From Peribolospora baueri (Eukaryota; Basidiomycota; Peribolosporomycetes; Peribolosporales; Peribolosporaceae): a stretch of 23,574 bases of DNA. Both the position numbers and the translations under genes were made by a program. This document shows, one piece after another, positions 8,801-18,927 of the stretch (the first letter of the stretch is position 1; every line of letters begins with the position of its first letter). The stretch lies in assembly GCA_029717555.1 (NCBI GenBank), contig JAMDHS010000151.1:1-23574 (forward strand), in the 5' to 3' direction. The notes below the pieces were generated by a model. That model saw only the letters and a list, made by a program, of their open reading frames with translations. It made no database searches and was not told the origin of the DNA.

Positions 8801-9100
8801 GCCAGGAACAAGTCAGAGGCCCAACCTAGGCCTCCACCTACTCAACATAATTGGCGCACAGCTGGGCCTGCCAGACGCAGGTGTACACATCGACCTTCCC
8901 CGGAATTCACCCGCACCGGCGACTTCTCTCATGTCACTCCCCCATACCCAGATCCTGCCAACATAACCACCGCTCCACTCTTTCTCACTCTCCTTAAAGC
9001 GGATGAATTCCTGCATCACGGCTATCGGCCATCGATAAACGGAAGGTTGTCATCGGCTGCAGCATGCAGTCCACGCCGAGTGGAGCGGGAAACGGGTGTT
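8801..9100. other. No supported gene
   Basis: Only short frames are present on either strand. This is the junction between the relic-rich left part and the direct repeats that precede the secreted-protein gene. Confidence 0.5.
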
Positions 9101-9108
9101 TCTTCGAT

Positions 9109-9250
9109 CGGCCTGGCGCACACAGACTTGAAAGAGAACCTACCGACCTCTCAATTCGTCCAGTCCATCCATCCTTCCATCCAACGTTAGCTCTCCATGC
9201 TACGGGACCTCTACGGCGTCGCAGTCCTGGACGGAGTACAGACATCCCTC
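9109..9250 (+). repeat. Direct repeat, copy A
   Basis: It starts with GGCCTGGCGCACACAGACTT and ends with TACGGGACCTCTACGGCG, GTCCTGGA and GAGTACAGACATCC. The same landmarks occur in the same order in copy B at 9293-9500. The middle holds a (CCAT)-rich segment. Confidence 0.75.
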
Positions 9251-9292
9251 AACAGACGACGCGAGCGGTGTGGGCGACAGGTATTTTTTTGA

Positions 9293-9500
9293 CAGGCCTG
9301 GCGCACAGACTTTAAACAGGATCAATCCATCAATTCATCGATCCATCAATCCCTCGTTCGATCGAACGTTCCCTCCCTCGTTCGTTCAATCGAACTTTCC
9401 CTTTCTCCTTCGTTCAATCCAACGTTCCCTTTCCGCGCTACGGGACCTCTACGCCTAACTGCGGCGTTGCTGTCCTGGAAAAGAGTACAGACATCCTCAC
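9293..9500 (+). repeat. Direct repeat, copy B, expanded by internal tandem units
   Basis: It shares with copy A the landmarks AGGCCTGGCGCACAGACTT, TACGGGACCTCTACG, TGTCCTGGA and GAGTACAGACATCC. It is longer because of three internal tandem units at about 9355-9430, each built on CGTTC, (C/G)AAC and TTCCCT with spacing of 24-32 bp. No coding frame or transposase is visible, so it could be a non-autonomous repeat or a local duplication. Confidence 0.75.
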
Positions 9501-9715
9501 CGTGCCCATGAGAAGCCAAGTGGCGCCACGACATGGTCACAGTCGCCTCCCACACCACCTCTCTTTCGTTCTGTGACTGAGCGCCGGCGCTCACTTTCGA
9601 CTTCTCTTCCTCCTCTCATTTGCCCTTCCTATCCTCTTCTTTCCCACCACAGGCGCTGGCCGCCCCTCCTTCCTTTTCTTTGCTCCATTACCTGTCCCTC
9701 CTTCCTCGTCTCAGA

Positions 9716-10343
9716 ATGATGGTTCCAACCAGGATGTTTACGGCGGTCTTGCCCCTGGCGGTGGTTGCTACGCTGCTCCTCGTCTTCAGCAACCTTCCGT
9801 CTACCCAAGCCGCTGTTATCCCTTATGAATTCAAGATGGAGCGCAGCCTCGTGAGTACCACACTCCTTACACCGTTCGACCGTCCTCCTCCGCATTTCAG
9901 GTTAACACCTCTCACTCGTCTCCATGCCATTCGTTTCACAGATCGATCTGGCAGAGCGAGCCGACGACCTGTGGATGGAGCGATCCCCCGCGGTCGGCTA
10001 TCGAATGTATCACGACCCAAAGCTGGAGGAAAAGCCAATCCCGGTCAAACGTGGCGACAAGGGAAAGAAAAAGGCATCGTCAATGGCGTCATCGGGGTCA
10101 TCGGCGCCATCTTCAACGGCGCCATCGTTTGACTGGTCTTCTCATGGGTCTACCTCCAGCAAGGGCACCACCGATTCAACTCATGCCCAGGGCGGGAATG
10201 GCAACGGAAACAACATCTTGGGCGGGCCTATAACTGAGGAGCCAGAGGAAATGACGCAGGAGCAGATGAACGCGTCGCCTAACCAAGGTCCATCCCAACC
10301 AAGACCGCCCCAGCCACCGCATCCCAGCTATGGAAGACACTGA
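9716..10343 (+). CDS. Small secreted protein, Ser/Gly/Pro-rich, cysteine-free
   Basis: Two exons, 9716-9850 and 9942-10343, are joined in phase 0 over a 91-nt intron (GTGAGT...TTTCACAG), giving 178 residues. I chose the ATG at 9716 because it places a clear signal peptide at the N-terminus: MMVPTRMF, the hydrophobic core AVLPLAVVATLLLVF, then a likely cleavage after STQA. An upstream in-frame ATG (9620) would bury this signal. The mature part begins AVIPYEFKMERSL and has an acidic amphipathic stretch (LAERADDLWMERS). A dibasic site (VKRGDKGKKK) that could be cut by a Kex2-type protease follows. The rest is low-complexity Ser, Gly/Asn and Pro/Gln sequence ending QPPHPSYGRH. There is no cysteine and no known domain. 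It is probably secreted or bound to the cell surface. An effector-like role is possible but not shown. It sits next to direct repeats. Confidence 0.75.
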
Positions 10344-11476
10344 ATCCTCGGCTATGAAGCTTGCAGGAAGGTCATAGGCTCACCCCATGTCACGAACCTG
10401 ACCCAAACACACACAGTATTCCATCACGTGACCATCTGCAGTTCCTGACGCGTGACGGCCCTCTCTTGTGCGGTACCCCGCACCATGGCTTGTCTATAAA
10501 GACGGGTACTCCTCCTAATCCCTCGGGCCCTTCATCCGTTCTAGCTTCTCCTTCCCTGTACACACTCTTCAGCTCTGTCTTTGCAATCCTGGTCCCTGTT
10601 CTATCGCCATCGTTGCACGCCTCTCCCGCCTCCTACCTTGGGTAGCCCCCGTGCGGCCCGCCTCGGCCCTCTTCTAGCTCTGTTCTTAACACCACATATG
10701 GCAACACGCCAGCCGCACACCGTCAGGACGTTGCTGGGGCTGGTCGAGTAGTTGGTATGCACGGTCTGCGTCGGGTGGGAGTGTTGGAAATCGGCAGGGA
10801 CGAGTACCGTAGTTAAACGGCTGAAGGCGGACATAACTATGTAATCAGCTGTGCTGTTACTGCGGCCCAGTACTGCGACTTCACTGCCTCCGCTGCTCCA
10901 TTTTGTACGCTCCCTAACTCTTTGGAAAGAAGTAATACTGTATTTTCTTTTTAGCAGTCTGCTCAAAGGAGGATGTTCGCGCGTAGTTCACCGCCATCCG
11001 CCCTTCTCTCGTCCTTCGCCGCTCATACGCCTTCCGTAGCCGTCCGTATGTTTCGTGTATCCACACTGCCGTACATAGCGCCGTTTCCCTACCCCTGCCC
11101 TGCCATCTACGCCTCCGCTCACGTTCACACCTGTGCCGTCCGTGACGCTGGAGAAAGGAACAGGATTGTCCGATGCGCGCTGAACGGGCGAGAGACGAGG
11201 AAGACAAGAAGACGGCGCTGCTGCTCTTGCTTTACGTCGGCTCTGACGGAATCAAGGCCGCCAGGGCATCTATCCTCTCCCAACGCCCTCCCTTCGTCCT
11301 CGTGAGACTCGTGAGAGTGACGCCGTCGATCGTCGATGTGTCTCCGTCTCCGTTCCGCCTGCGTCGAAATGCTGCGGCCGACGCGTCCCCCGTTCGTTAA
11401 CGCGCTCCCCGGTGATCGGCGCGATCCATGACCTCCCCGAGGTGACCGCCATCTGGGACGACCCGCGCTGTTCACC
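10344..11476. other. Intergenic, no supported gene
   Basis: This is the 3' flank of the secreted-protein gene and the upstream region of the TFIIIC gene. A TATA-like CTATAAAG at about 10494 is the only regulatory-looking element I note. The open frames here have no protein-like motifs. The CT-rich part from about 10,980 on probably includes the TFIIIC leader. Confidence 0.5.
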
Positions 11477-14400
11477 ATGGAGACGATCCAAGTCGACCCC
11501 GCCCTTGTGGACGATGATCCGGGCGCGGCCGGCCCATCTTCCGCCCCTCAACCCACCCCGTCTCGACGGCCTTTGAAGCGAAAGGCTCCGGACAGTCGCC
11601 TGAACACGCCGCGGGAGGATGCGAAGGAGAAGGAGGAGACGGAGGAAGGAGAGCAAACGAACGGTCCTTTTGTAGCCTCTTCTACGCTAAAGGGAAGGTT
11701 GAGAACGGTGGACTGCTTTCGGACGTCTTCTGACGGTGCCCTCGCCGTCGTCACCACCGAGAGCTTGCACATTTTGGTGAGCCGCTGTCGGTCGGCCAGC
11801 AGACTCCGAAGACGGTCCGGACCACGCTCCTCACCGCCCCCGTCCCCGTCGCTCCCCCTCGTCCTTCATAGACACCCCGCATAGGCGTCGCACCCGCATT
11901 CGACAAACTCACCCCCGCCTGCACACAGGCCGCGCTCCGCCGCCTCGCGCCCGAGGAAGGTGCGGCAGACGTTGGCGAAGGCGCCGGCGGCGAGGAGGGG
12001 GTCACCGCTCTTCACAAGATGCACTTTCCCCAACGGCTGTTTCACACCGAGGTTAGAGTGAACAAACACGCTCGAGTGGAGTGGGCCTCGTTGAGCCATG
12101 GTGAGTAGGCACGCATGTATGGCATCGCAGACGGAGGACACGATTCGACGAGCGGTCGAGGCGCGTTGACCGTATGAATGTATGAACCCGCGCAGACATG
12201 TCGACGCTCGTCGGAGGCGCCGCCAATCCGATGTGGAAGGTGGCCACCTGGTCTCCCTCCTATCTCAATGCGTTTGGAGGGTGAGTCGTCGGTTGTCGGT
12301 GGTCGGTTGTCGGTCGCCGGTCGCCGGTCGTCAATCATCGACCGCCGATCGTTTCTTGTGCCGGACCGCTGCTCACCGCGCGTGTGCCTCTCCCGTCCCT
12401 TTCTTCCTCGACAAAGCCCCTTCCTGGCGGCCTTGAACAGCGCCATGGAGGTATGCGTTTACGCCCCGACCAAGGATCTTTTCGGAGGAGCGTGGGAGAT
12501 GGTGAGCCCGTGCCACGGACGGGACGCGGCGGAACGGCAGCATGTTGACTTTTTCCTTTCCCCCCCCCCCCTTGTCGTGCCGGCCCGTCAGATCCAAGAC
12601 CTCACTTTCGATCGCATTGCAAAGCTCAAGTCCCAGCCCGCCGTCAAGGCATTGTTGCAACTGCAGTCCACGAGTGGGTCGTTGTCTTTCCCGCATGCCG
12701 TCCCGTCAGGTCGACTCCGGCTGACCTCGTTTCGCCACCCTTGCCGTTAGCCGTGTCCTGGTCACCGGCATGTCGATGGCCGACGTCCGCGCCATCTTCC
12801 TCGCGCTTGACACCCTTCCGCGACCACTCGCTTTTGGCCGTAGGCGACAGCGCCGGCGAGATCTCTTTTTGGGCTCTCGCACCCGAACACGGACGGCTAG
12901 AGGAGCGCTTCCGACAGCGCGTCGCCGAGACCTCGATCACCGACGTGGTCTGGACCGAGTGGAGGCCCGTGCGCGACGTCTGGTTTCAGGCACATGTGGC
13001 CGTTCAGGCTGGCGACGGGTCCCTACGCATCTGGCTCGTCAGGCAGACCGGGACCGACGGGGAAAGAGAGCGGCGATACGAGATGGAGGCGATCACGACA
13101 GTCTTGAAGCCTAGGGAGGCCGTGCCGACCGTGGTGCGGTGGGTCGGGTCGCCGGACGAGGTGAGCTTGCTCGTCGCGTCCTTGTGCTAGATGTGCCCTC
13201 ACAGACGTCTGTCCGCTCTGTCTCCGCTTTCCAAAGGATCAGACCCTGGCGTTCGCCACGCCCGGTGAGGCGCATTTCGTTACCGTGCTCGCTTCCCCAA
13301 ACGGACAAGGCCGGCGAGACATTGGCGTGTCGAAGCGAGCGACCGTTCGCCTGGAGACCTCGCTCGCCACTTCGCACTCGTCGTTCCTCTCTCCTGCCAC
13401 CGCTCTCGTCCCTCTCCCTCCTTCCGATGTCCTCCTTACTCTCGCAGACGGCTCGATTCACCTGTTTCGGTCTGTCGGCGTCGAAAATCATGCTCTACCG
13501 ACGTACGACCGCGAGGCCAGCCACGCGATCACGGCGAGGGTCAGAGCGGCGATAGAGGAGCATGACTCTCGGATTCGTAAACGACCCACGTGGAAGGACA
13601 AGCTGAAGATATGCGGCGCTGCGGGCTTCGGAGACGGAGCGTTGGCGGTGGCGTACGAGTTGGGTGCCTTTTTTTTTCCTCTCCTCGAAGAGCGGCGGTC
13701 GTGTTTCGCTGACGTGGCGCGTCACGCTACAGATGGTCTCGACCGCAACAGTGGGGTTATCTCCCAGACAGCGCCTGGTTCGGCAACTTTGTGCTCATGA
13801 ACGACGTTCTCGGCGATGTCGCTCTCCGGCGGCCGCTCGCGGCGTCGTTGGAGGACACGTGGGAGCGGTCGGGTGACGGTGAGTGAGCGGTCCGGCGGTC
13901 CGGGCAACATCGTGTCACTCAAGCTGGGACTGCTTCTTGCATTATGGACACAGTCGTGTCCCGCTCTCCGCTCTCTTCACTCCAGCCGCTCCTCCTTCGG
14001 TTACAGGCCGGTCTCGCCCAAGACCCTACCGTGGCGGGAGAGTTGCTGAGCTGGATCCGAGACCGTGTATCGCAGGACGAGTCGGCCCTGTTCATGCCGT
14101 CAAGGCCTGGCGGCGGTACGGTGTCCGAGCGGGGCACACAACCGCCGGCCCTGCTCAGACATGCGTTCGCCCGAGCTTTGATCGGCAACGAGGCGTTGAA
14201 TCGGCAACGTGGGCTTTGGAGGGTAGTTCGATTCATCCTCGTGAGTCCATGACGACGGCCTCGCTTCGTTTGTATCGTACCGGCCGGCCGGGGCTCATTC
14301 GCTTGTTTCTTCTCACCGAGCAGGCACAGAAGCTCTCTGCAGACGCTCGAGAGGACTTTACGGCACTCGCTCGTCGGTTGTCCCATAACCTCCTCCGCAC

Positions 14401-15098
14401 GCTGCTCTACGCGACCGCCGATACCATCGTCGGTTTCATCGACGTAGAAGAAGGGGGAGATGCCGGTGAGTCGACGCGTCGGTTGACAGGCCACCCACGG
14501 ACATTCATGTTCTGTTCAATCTCCCAGCTGAGATCCAGCGATTCCCAACCTCTGTCCGGACCCTGACCAACATCGCCGTGGCCGTGCTGCTGTCGTCCGG
14601 TGATTCGTCGACCCCTCCCATCGCCGAACTGGCCCGACGCCTCCTGGCCCTCTCCGGCAACGTCGATCTCGCCGCCTCTCTTCCTCCGACCGTTGAGGTT
14701 GCGTCAAAGGAATGGACCTTGACGCCCGGCGTGTGGACCGGAGAGACCTGCGCGGCCTGCGGAGCCAAGGTCGACTTGGACGATTTGAGGACGGGCCGGT
14801 GCGAGCGAGGACATCCTTGGGGTGAGCGGGCGCCGTGTTCGGCTGGACGCCGGCCACGCAGGGTCTCACCTCCCGTCGGCATTTTTCTCCCACAGACCGT
14901 TGCGCCCTCACCCTCCAGCTTATCACCACGACCGACGTCTGCACCTGCATCGGTTGCGGCACCAAGGCCCTCGTCCCCCCCCGGCTCGTCGGCGACGACG
15001 TGGGGAGCGAACGAGGGCACACGGACGTGGCCCTCGAACTGTTGAGCAGCATCAAGGTGTGCGTCACTTGCGGAGATCGGGTCATCAGAATGCTGTAG
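11477..15098 (+). CDS. TFIIIC zinc-finger subunit (TFIIIC90/delta-like), 12 exons
   Basis: TFIIIC binds the A and B boxes of tRNA genes and brings TFIIIB to RNA polymerase III promoters, in the nucleus. Exons: 11477-11776, 11872-12100, 12196-12280, 12417-12501, 12592-12673, 12751-13160, 13237-13652, 13733-13878, 13954-14240, 14324-14465, 14528-14821, 14896-15098. All phases agree and give about 892 residues. The N-terminus is acidic and basic (residues 1-75). A WD40-like part follows with ALAVVTTESLHIL, GGAANPMWKVATWSPSYLNA and TVSWSPAC plus HSLLAVGDSAGEISFWAL. A helical part with LLSWIRDRVSQDESALFM is next. The C-terminus is a cysteine/histidine zinc-finger region: CAACGAK, CERGHPWDRCALTL, CTCIGCG and CVTCG. 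That CxxGHxWxRC pattern is the hallmark of the TFIIIC zinc-finger family. The start has a good context (ACCATGG). The exon 7/8 join (donor GTACGAG) is the least certain. It is convergent with the RtcB-like gene. Confidence 0.85.
12286..12332 (+). repeat. GTCGGT-type simple repeat inside a TFIIIC intron
   Basis: Degenerate tandem copies of GTCGGT and GTCGCCG fill the 5' half of the third intron (12281-12416). At 136 nt this is the longest intron of the gene. Confidence 0.7.
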
Positions 15099-15918
15099 GG
15101 ATCGGTCCGCCGCAAGAAGCGTGTGGTGGTGTGGGCAGGGCGGATCTCAACCGGTGCACTCCCGCTTTCGTCTTCGGGCGATCTCGTGAGCCGACACAGA
15201 TCACAAGGTGCCGCCCCCGTCGCCAAATCCAAGGGGCTTTTCTTTGGAGAGGACGCCGGTCAATAATCGCATTGTCGTCCTCTTCCTCCGTACCGAACCA
15301 TGGGTTGGTAGCAGCTAGCAAAAGGGAGCGTCAGGCAGTGGTCGAGACGAATAAAGTGAGGGCGAGAAACGGAGATGGTGAATGTGCCGGACGGAAAAGA
15401 GAAGATACGGGTGGACTTCGTCCGGCGTCCGCGGGCTACTCCGACGGTCGCGAAAAGACGGCAAGTTTGGGCCAGGACGGTTTTGAACGGACCGCGTTTT
15501 CCCAAAAGACACGAGCCATGCTGACACTGTATCGTTCGCCCAGCGGCATGCCCGCGAAGCAGCGGCGTGGCAGTTGCAGCGTACGAGGGTGGATGCCCAA
15601 GTGGGTGCATGAAGGGCAGACGCGCTGACGATGGTCGAGAACAGGAACAGTGCCGGCTGGAAAACGTGTGGAATCGGCAGCGACTTGGGCCGGAGACTGG
15701 AAGGGAAGACTGCCTAAGCCGTGCGAGTCATTCAGTGTGGCGGTCCTGGTCTACTGCGAACGGAGCAGGATTGGTAGTATCGAGTGGCACAGAGGACGAA
15801 AAAGTCCCCAGGATCGAAACAAAAGACATTGGCAACGCGCCGTAGACAAGCGGTTCTCAATCTCATTGCCTGCATGCGACCAGCCTGACGGATGACGAAG
15901 ACTACACTGCGATTCGCC
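15099..15918. other. Shared 3' flank of two convergent genes
   Basis: The stop of the TFIIIC gene (15098) and the stop of the RtcB-like gene (15919, minus) face each other across about 820 bp. An open plus-strand frame runs to 15628 but has no protein-like motif. I see no gene here. Confidence 0.55.
15350..15355 (+). promoter_or_regulatory. AATAAA, possible polyadenylation signal of the TFIIIC gene
   Basis: A canonical AATAAA lies about 250 nt beyond the TFIIIC stop codon on the same strand. Fungal signals are loose, so this is only a candidate. Confidence 0.35.
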
Positions 15919-17730
15919 TCACTCCTTTCGACACTTGTACGTCACCCTCGGCACGGCTGAAGCCACGATCCTCGCCACCCCCTCCTCGACGAGATCCCGG
16001 GCTACTAGCTGGACGTCCTTGTAAGCCTCTGGCGCCTCCTCCCATACCAGCTCCTTTTGCTCGCATACCAGGTACCCTCCTAAACCGCCGCTCGTGTCGC
16101 CGCCTGTTCGAGACGTCGCTTTACCTTGTCTGTGTGACCGGGTGCCGTCTTCCGAATCGAGACTGCCGCCCTTCTTCGACATGTTCGATCGTCCCGAGCT
16201 CGCCTCCTTCCGCTCACCTTTCGTCCTCGCCTGAGCGCGCGTCAGCGACCGACCCGCACCGTGCGCCAGAGACCAAGCGTTCGCCCGTCCCCAGGATGTG
16301 GCGGCCGTATGGATCGGAGCGAGGAAGATCGTCTTGGTGCCACGCGAGCCAGGTAGCGGCAACAAGGCCAAAGGGGCAGATGTCACCGCGTCGAGAGTGG
16401 GCGCCGCTCCTTTGCGATGGACAAAGTATGGGCCTCCTCCGCTTGGGGGCACAGACGGGATAGATGAGCCGGCCGGAGGCTCCTCCGCAGGCTCGTCTGG
16501 CGGCCAGGCGATGCGCGTCACGTTATTGTGCCAGATGTCGAGGATTTTGCGCCGCTGGAGTCCTTCGCGCACGCGCCTGAGCTCAGACGCTATCGCTTCG
16601 CTGTCGGCGGCGGCGTCTTCGTCCAGACACCATTCGCCACCTTCCAGCTGAGCCAGGAACCTGGCCGCGATGGCGTCTCGGTTAGCTGCAGCCCAACGGC
16701 AACCTCGGTCGTGCAGGGCAAGGTAGTCCTCGCATTTTTGCCGATCCTCGTCCCAGGAGAGCGTCACAGCATCGCCTTGCGATGCGAGGATGTGCTGACC
16801 GAAAGACCTGGAACCGGAATGGACCAACAGGATGACATCGCCGACGGCGAAGGGTGTCGGACGGTCTTCGTCGTCGTCTCCAGAGGCCGTCACCTCGCCC
16901 ACGTCGTCGACGACTTGGACCTCCAGGAAATGGTTTCCCCGCCCTATGCTCCCCAGCTGGACGTCCCACTCGTCTCCCGCTGCAGCATCGTCAAAGGCCA
17001 ACCACGCCGCCCTGGCCTCCTTCGAGAGCCACGCGCCCTCGAGGCCGCGGAGGCGCTCGGCCATCTTGCGCGCGTTCCCGCCCAACACCTCGCCCGTTCT
17101 CTCGTCCCGTTCCACCGAAACGTCGCGCTCCCGGAGGCGAGTACGGTAGACAGCCATGCCGCAACCGACGTCGCCGCCGATGAGGGGCGGGTGGAGGTGG
17201 CGGTGGGATACGAACGCGCAGCCGATGGGGAACTTGTTGCCCGGGTGCAAGTCCGGCAGGCCGACGGCCGAAACGATGCCGGGCAGGCTCGCGGCGACTC
17301 GGAGCTGTTGGACCGCGTCGGGCTCCACGAGCGAATGGACCGACAGGACGCGCGTTCGCTCCGCGGCGTCTCGTTCAGCGGCGGCGGCGGTGGTGAGCGT
17401 CGTCTTCGCGGGCCCATCTGGCCCTCCCACCACGTCGTTCTCCTCTCCCGCGCCATCATCCCGTTCCTGTTTTCCCACATATCCCTCGCCGCGCGACACA
17501 TACACCCCTACGCCGTCCTCGAGCGCCGCTGCGACGTCCGCCGACTCGCGCAGCTCTCGCCCGCCGCGGAGGAAGAGCCGGCTGGGACGCTTCGCTCGCA
17601 GCTTTTTGGCCGCGAGCTTGAGGACCTCGGCTCTCAGGTCGGGTTGGGCGGGCGCGGCGGTCTGGAGGAGGACGACGGTCCGGTTGGACTGTTGGGCGTT
17701 GAGGACAAGGGTGACGCGGACGGAGGGCAT
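15919..17730 (-). CDS. RtcB-type RNA ligase with extra N-terminal domain, intronless
   Basis: The single 603-codon frame holds all active-site signatures of the RtcB family, which joins 2',3'-cyclic-phosphate and 5'-OH RNA ends using GTP and Mn2+. In order these are LPDLHPGNKFPIG (158-170), GGDVGCGM with the metal ligands Asp187 and Cys190, GRGNHFLEVQ (His267), LVHSGSRSFGQH (His304), WHNNVTRI (His401), VHRKGAAP (438-444) and LAHGAGRS. In the last, His490 matches the histidine that becomes guanylylated. The wording PLPGSRGT and SLAHGAGR resembles the bacterial RtcB2 (PrfH-linked) branch more than animal RtcB. Residues 1-82 look like a ubiquitin-like beta-grasp fold (VRVTLVLN, LKLAAKKLR, RLFLRGGREL). 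Residues 500-550 are a disordered insertion before the last motif, YLVCEQKELVWEEAPEAYKD. Fungi normally ligate tRNA with Trl1, so this enzyme may serve RNA repair. Lack of introns beside heavily split neighbours may point to ancient transfer. Confidence 0.9.
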   Translation of the reverse strand: MPSVRVTLVLNAQQSNRTVVLLQTAAPAQPDLRAEVLKLAAKKLRAKRPSRLFLRGGRELRESADVAAALEDGVGVYVSRGEGYVGKQERDDGAGEENDVVGGPDGPAKTTLTTAAAAERDAAERTRVLSVHSLVEPDAVQQLRVAASLPGIVSAVGLPDLHPGNKFPIGCAFVSHRHLHPPLIGGDVGCGMAVYRTRLRERDVSVERDERTGEVLGGNARKMAERLRGLEGAWLSKEARAAWLAFDDAAAGDEWDVQLGSIGRGNHFLEVQVVDDVGEVTASGDDDEDRPTPFAVGDVILLVHSGSRSFGQHILASQGDAVTLSWDEDRQKCEDYLALHDRGCRWAAANRDAIAARFLAQLEGGEWCLDEDAAADSEAIASELRRVREGLQRRKILDIWHNNVTRIAWPPDEPAEEPPAGSSIPSVPPSGGGPYFVHRKGAAPTLDAVTSAPLALLPLPGSRGTKTIFLAPIHTAATSWGRANAWSLAHGAGRSLTRAQARTKGERKEASSGRSNMSKKGGSLDSEDGTRSHRQGKATSRTGGDTSGGLGGYLVCEQKELVWEEAPEAYKDVQLVARDLVEEGVARIVASAVPRVTYKCRKE

Positions 17731-18098
17731 GACGTCAACGCAGTGAGGCTGAGCTAGTTGCGTCCGTGGGAGCGAGCGGCGGCAACTGTATGCAGGCTAC
17801 TTAAGTGCTCTGTCTCTCTCGTCCCGCCAAGCCAAATTCCTTGAGTACTCTGGAGCAAGTCAGGCCAAGTCAGACAGACGAAGTCATGGTATGATGGGTG
17901 CCACTGGCGTCGGCGCAATGGCCGGGACACAGGCCAGTCGCCGCAGTCGTAAGCGGCACGATCGTAGCACGAACCACCTTGTCGGTGGGGATGGATCCGT
18001 CAGGGCTCGAGTCAAGTACATCCATGACACATGAATTAGGGCACAGGCGTATACAGTCAACCCTGTCTATAAGCATAAGAGTTGTATAGCCCGAGTGC

Positions 18099-18726
18099 TA
18101 TGCAGTATGCGGGAGGTTGACTACCCAGAGGGGTCTATGCATATTTGCCGCAGTCGTTGCCACAGTCGATAGCGTCCATCAAGACATGAATTCCAAGCTT
18201 TACTATAGAGTATGTACACGTAATAACACAACCATGTTCAAGAAGAAGCGTGTGCAGAAAAGAACTGTCGAAGATCGGTTTGTTTACGCTGCTCGTTGAC
18301 ATGTTCTTTGAAAGAGATGGTGAAACGCGGACAAGCACCCACGTGTAGTAATGTTAGAACTGACGGTGGATGGACGAAAGTGGATGTTACTGGTTCGTTA
18401 TTGTTAAGAGAGCATACAAAGAGGAAAACCGCAGAGGTAGAGGAAGACGGGGCAGAACTAGGCCGCAGTAACACAGTTTGCCTACATAGTCATGTCCGCT
18501 TTCAGCCGCGTAACCACGGTACACGTGACCCTCAACCCTAACTATGCATGCCGAGGGTGCATACCTGGTAAGGACGGCACCGGTGCCAGTGCTTGCAATA
18601 TCCGGGTATGTTTAGTATGCATATAGACCAGTGTTTTGGCTGGGATTAGTCAATTTTTGGCTGGGGACAAGCGGGAAAGGGAGATCGTTATGCACTATGC
18701 GAAGGCATACCTAGGGACCCGTATGC
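18099..18726 (+). repeat. Cluster of TATGC words, including a duplicated 13-mer
   Basis: TATGC occurs at 18099, 18106, 18136, 18543, 18616, 18689, 18696 and 18722, several times as TATGCAT. The paired form TATGCAGTATGCG (18099) recurs with one change at 18689. This could be a binding-site cluster for a regulator or just repeat debris. Confidence 0.45.
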
Positions 18727-18927
18727 TAACAGACAAGTTTGACTGTAGTACAACGTTCGCAACATCGGCATACAGCTACAGCTCGCGGACGGCGGATCGA
18801 GAAGAACATGCCGGGCGTCGAGGTTGGTATATGACCTCCGAGGAAAACTACGAATAAACGAGCGTGGAATATGGCAGGGACGAGGACGAGCGATCAGCCG
18901 TAGGAGAAGGGGAAAAATGAAAGGGTC

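Noticed and set aside
14822-15628. 268-codon plus-strand open frame over the TFIIIC 3' end
   Set aside because: It is in the wrong frame for the zinc-finger exons and is Arg/Pro/His-rich by composition only.
15919-17730. Intein or linked PrfH release-factor gene with the RtcB-like gene
   Set aside because: The RtcB motifs are evenly spaced with no intein-sized insertion, and no release-factor GGQ-type frame is present in the window.
16528-17757. 409-codon plus-strand open frame opposite the RtcB-like gene
   Set aside because: It is the antisense shadow of a GC-rich coding sequence. The minus strand carries every RtcB signature and the plus frame has no motif.
18530-18545. Telomere-like CCCTAA
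   Set aside because: A single copy only; not an array.
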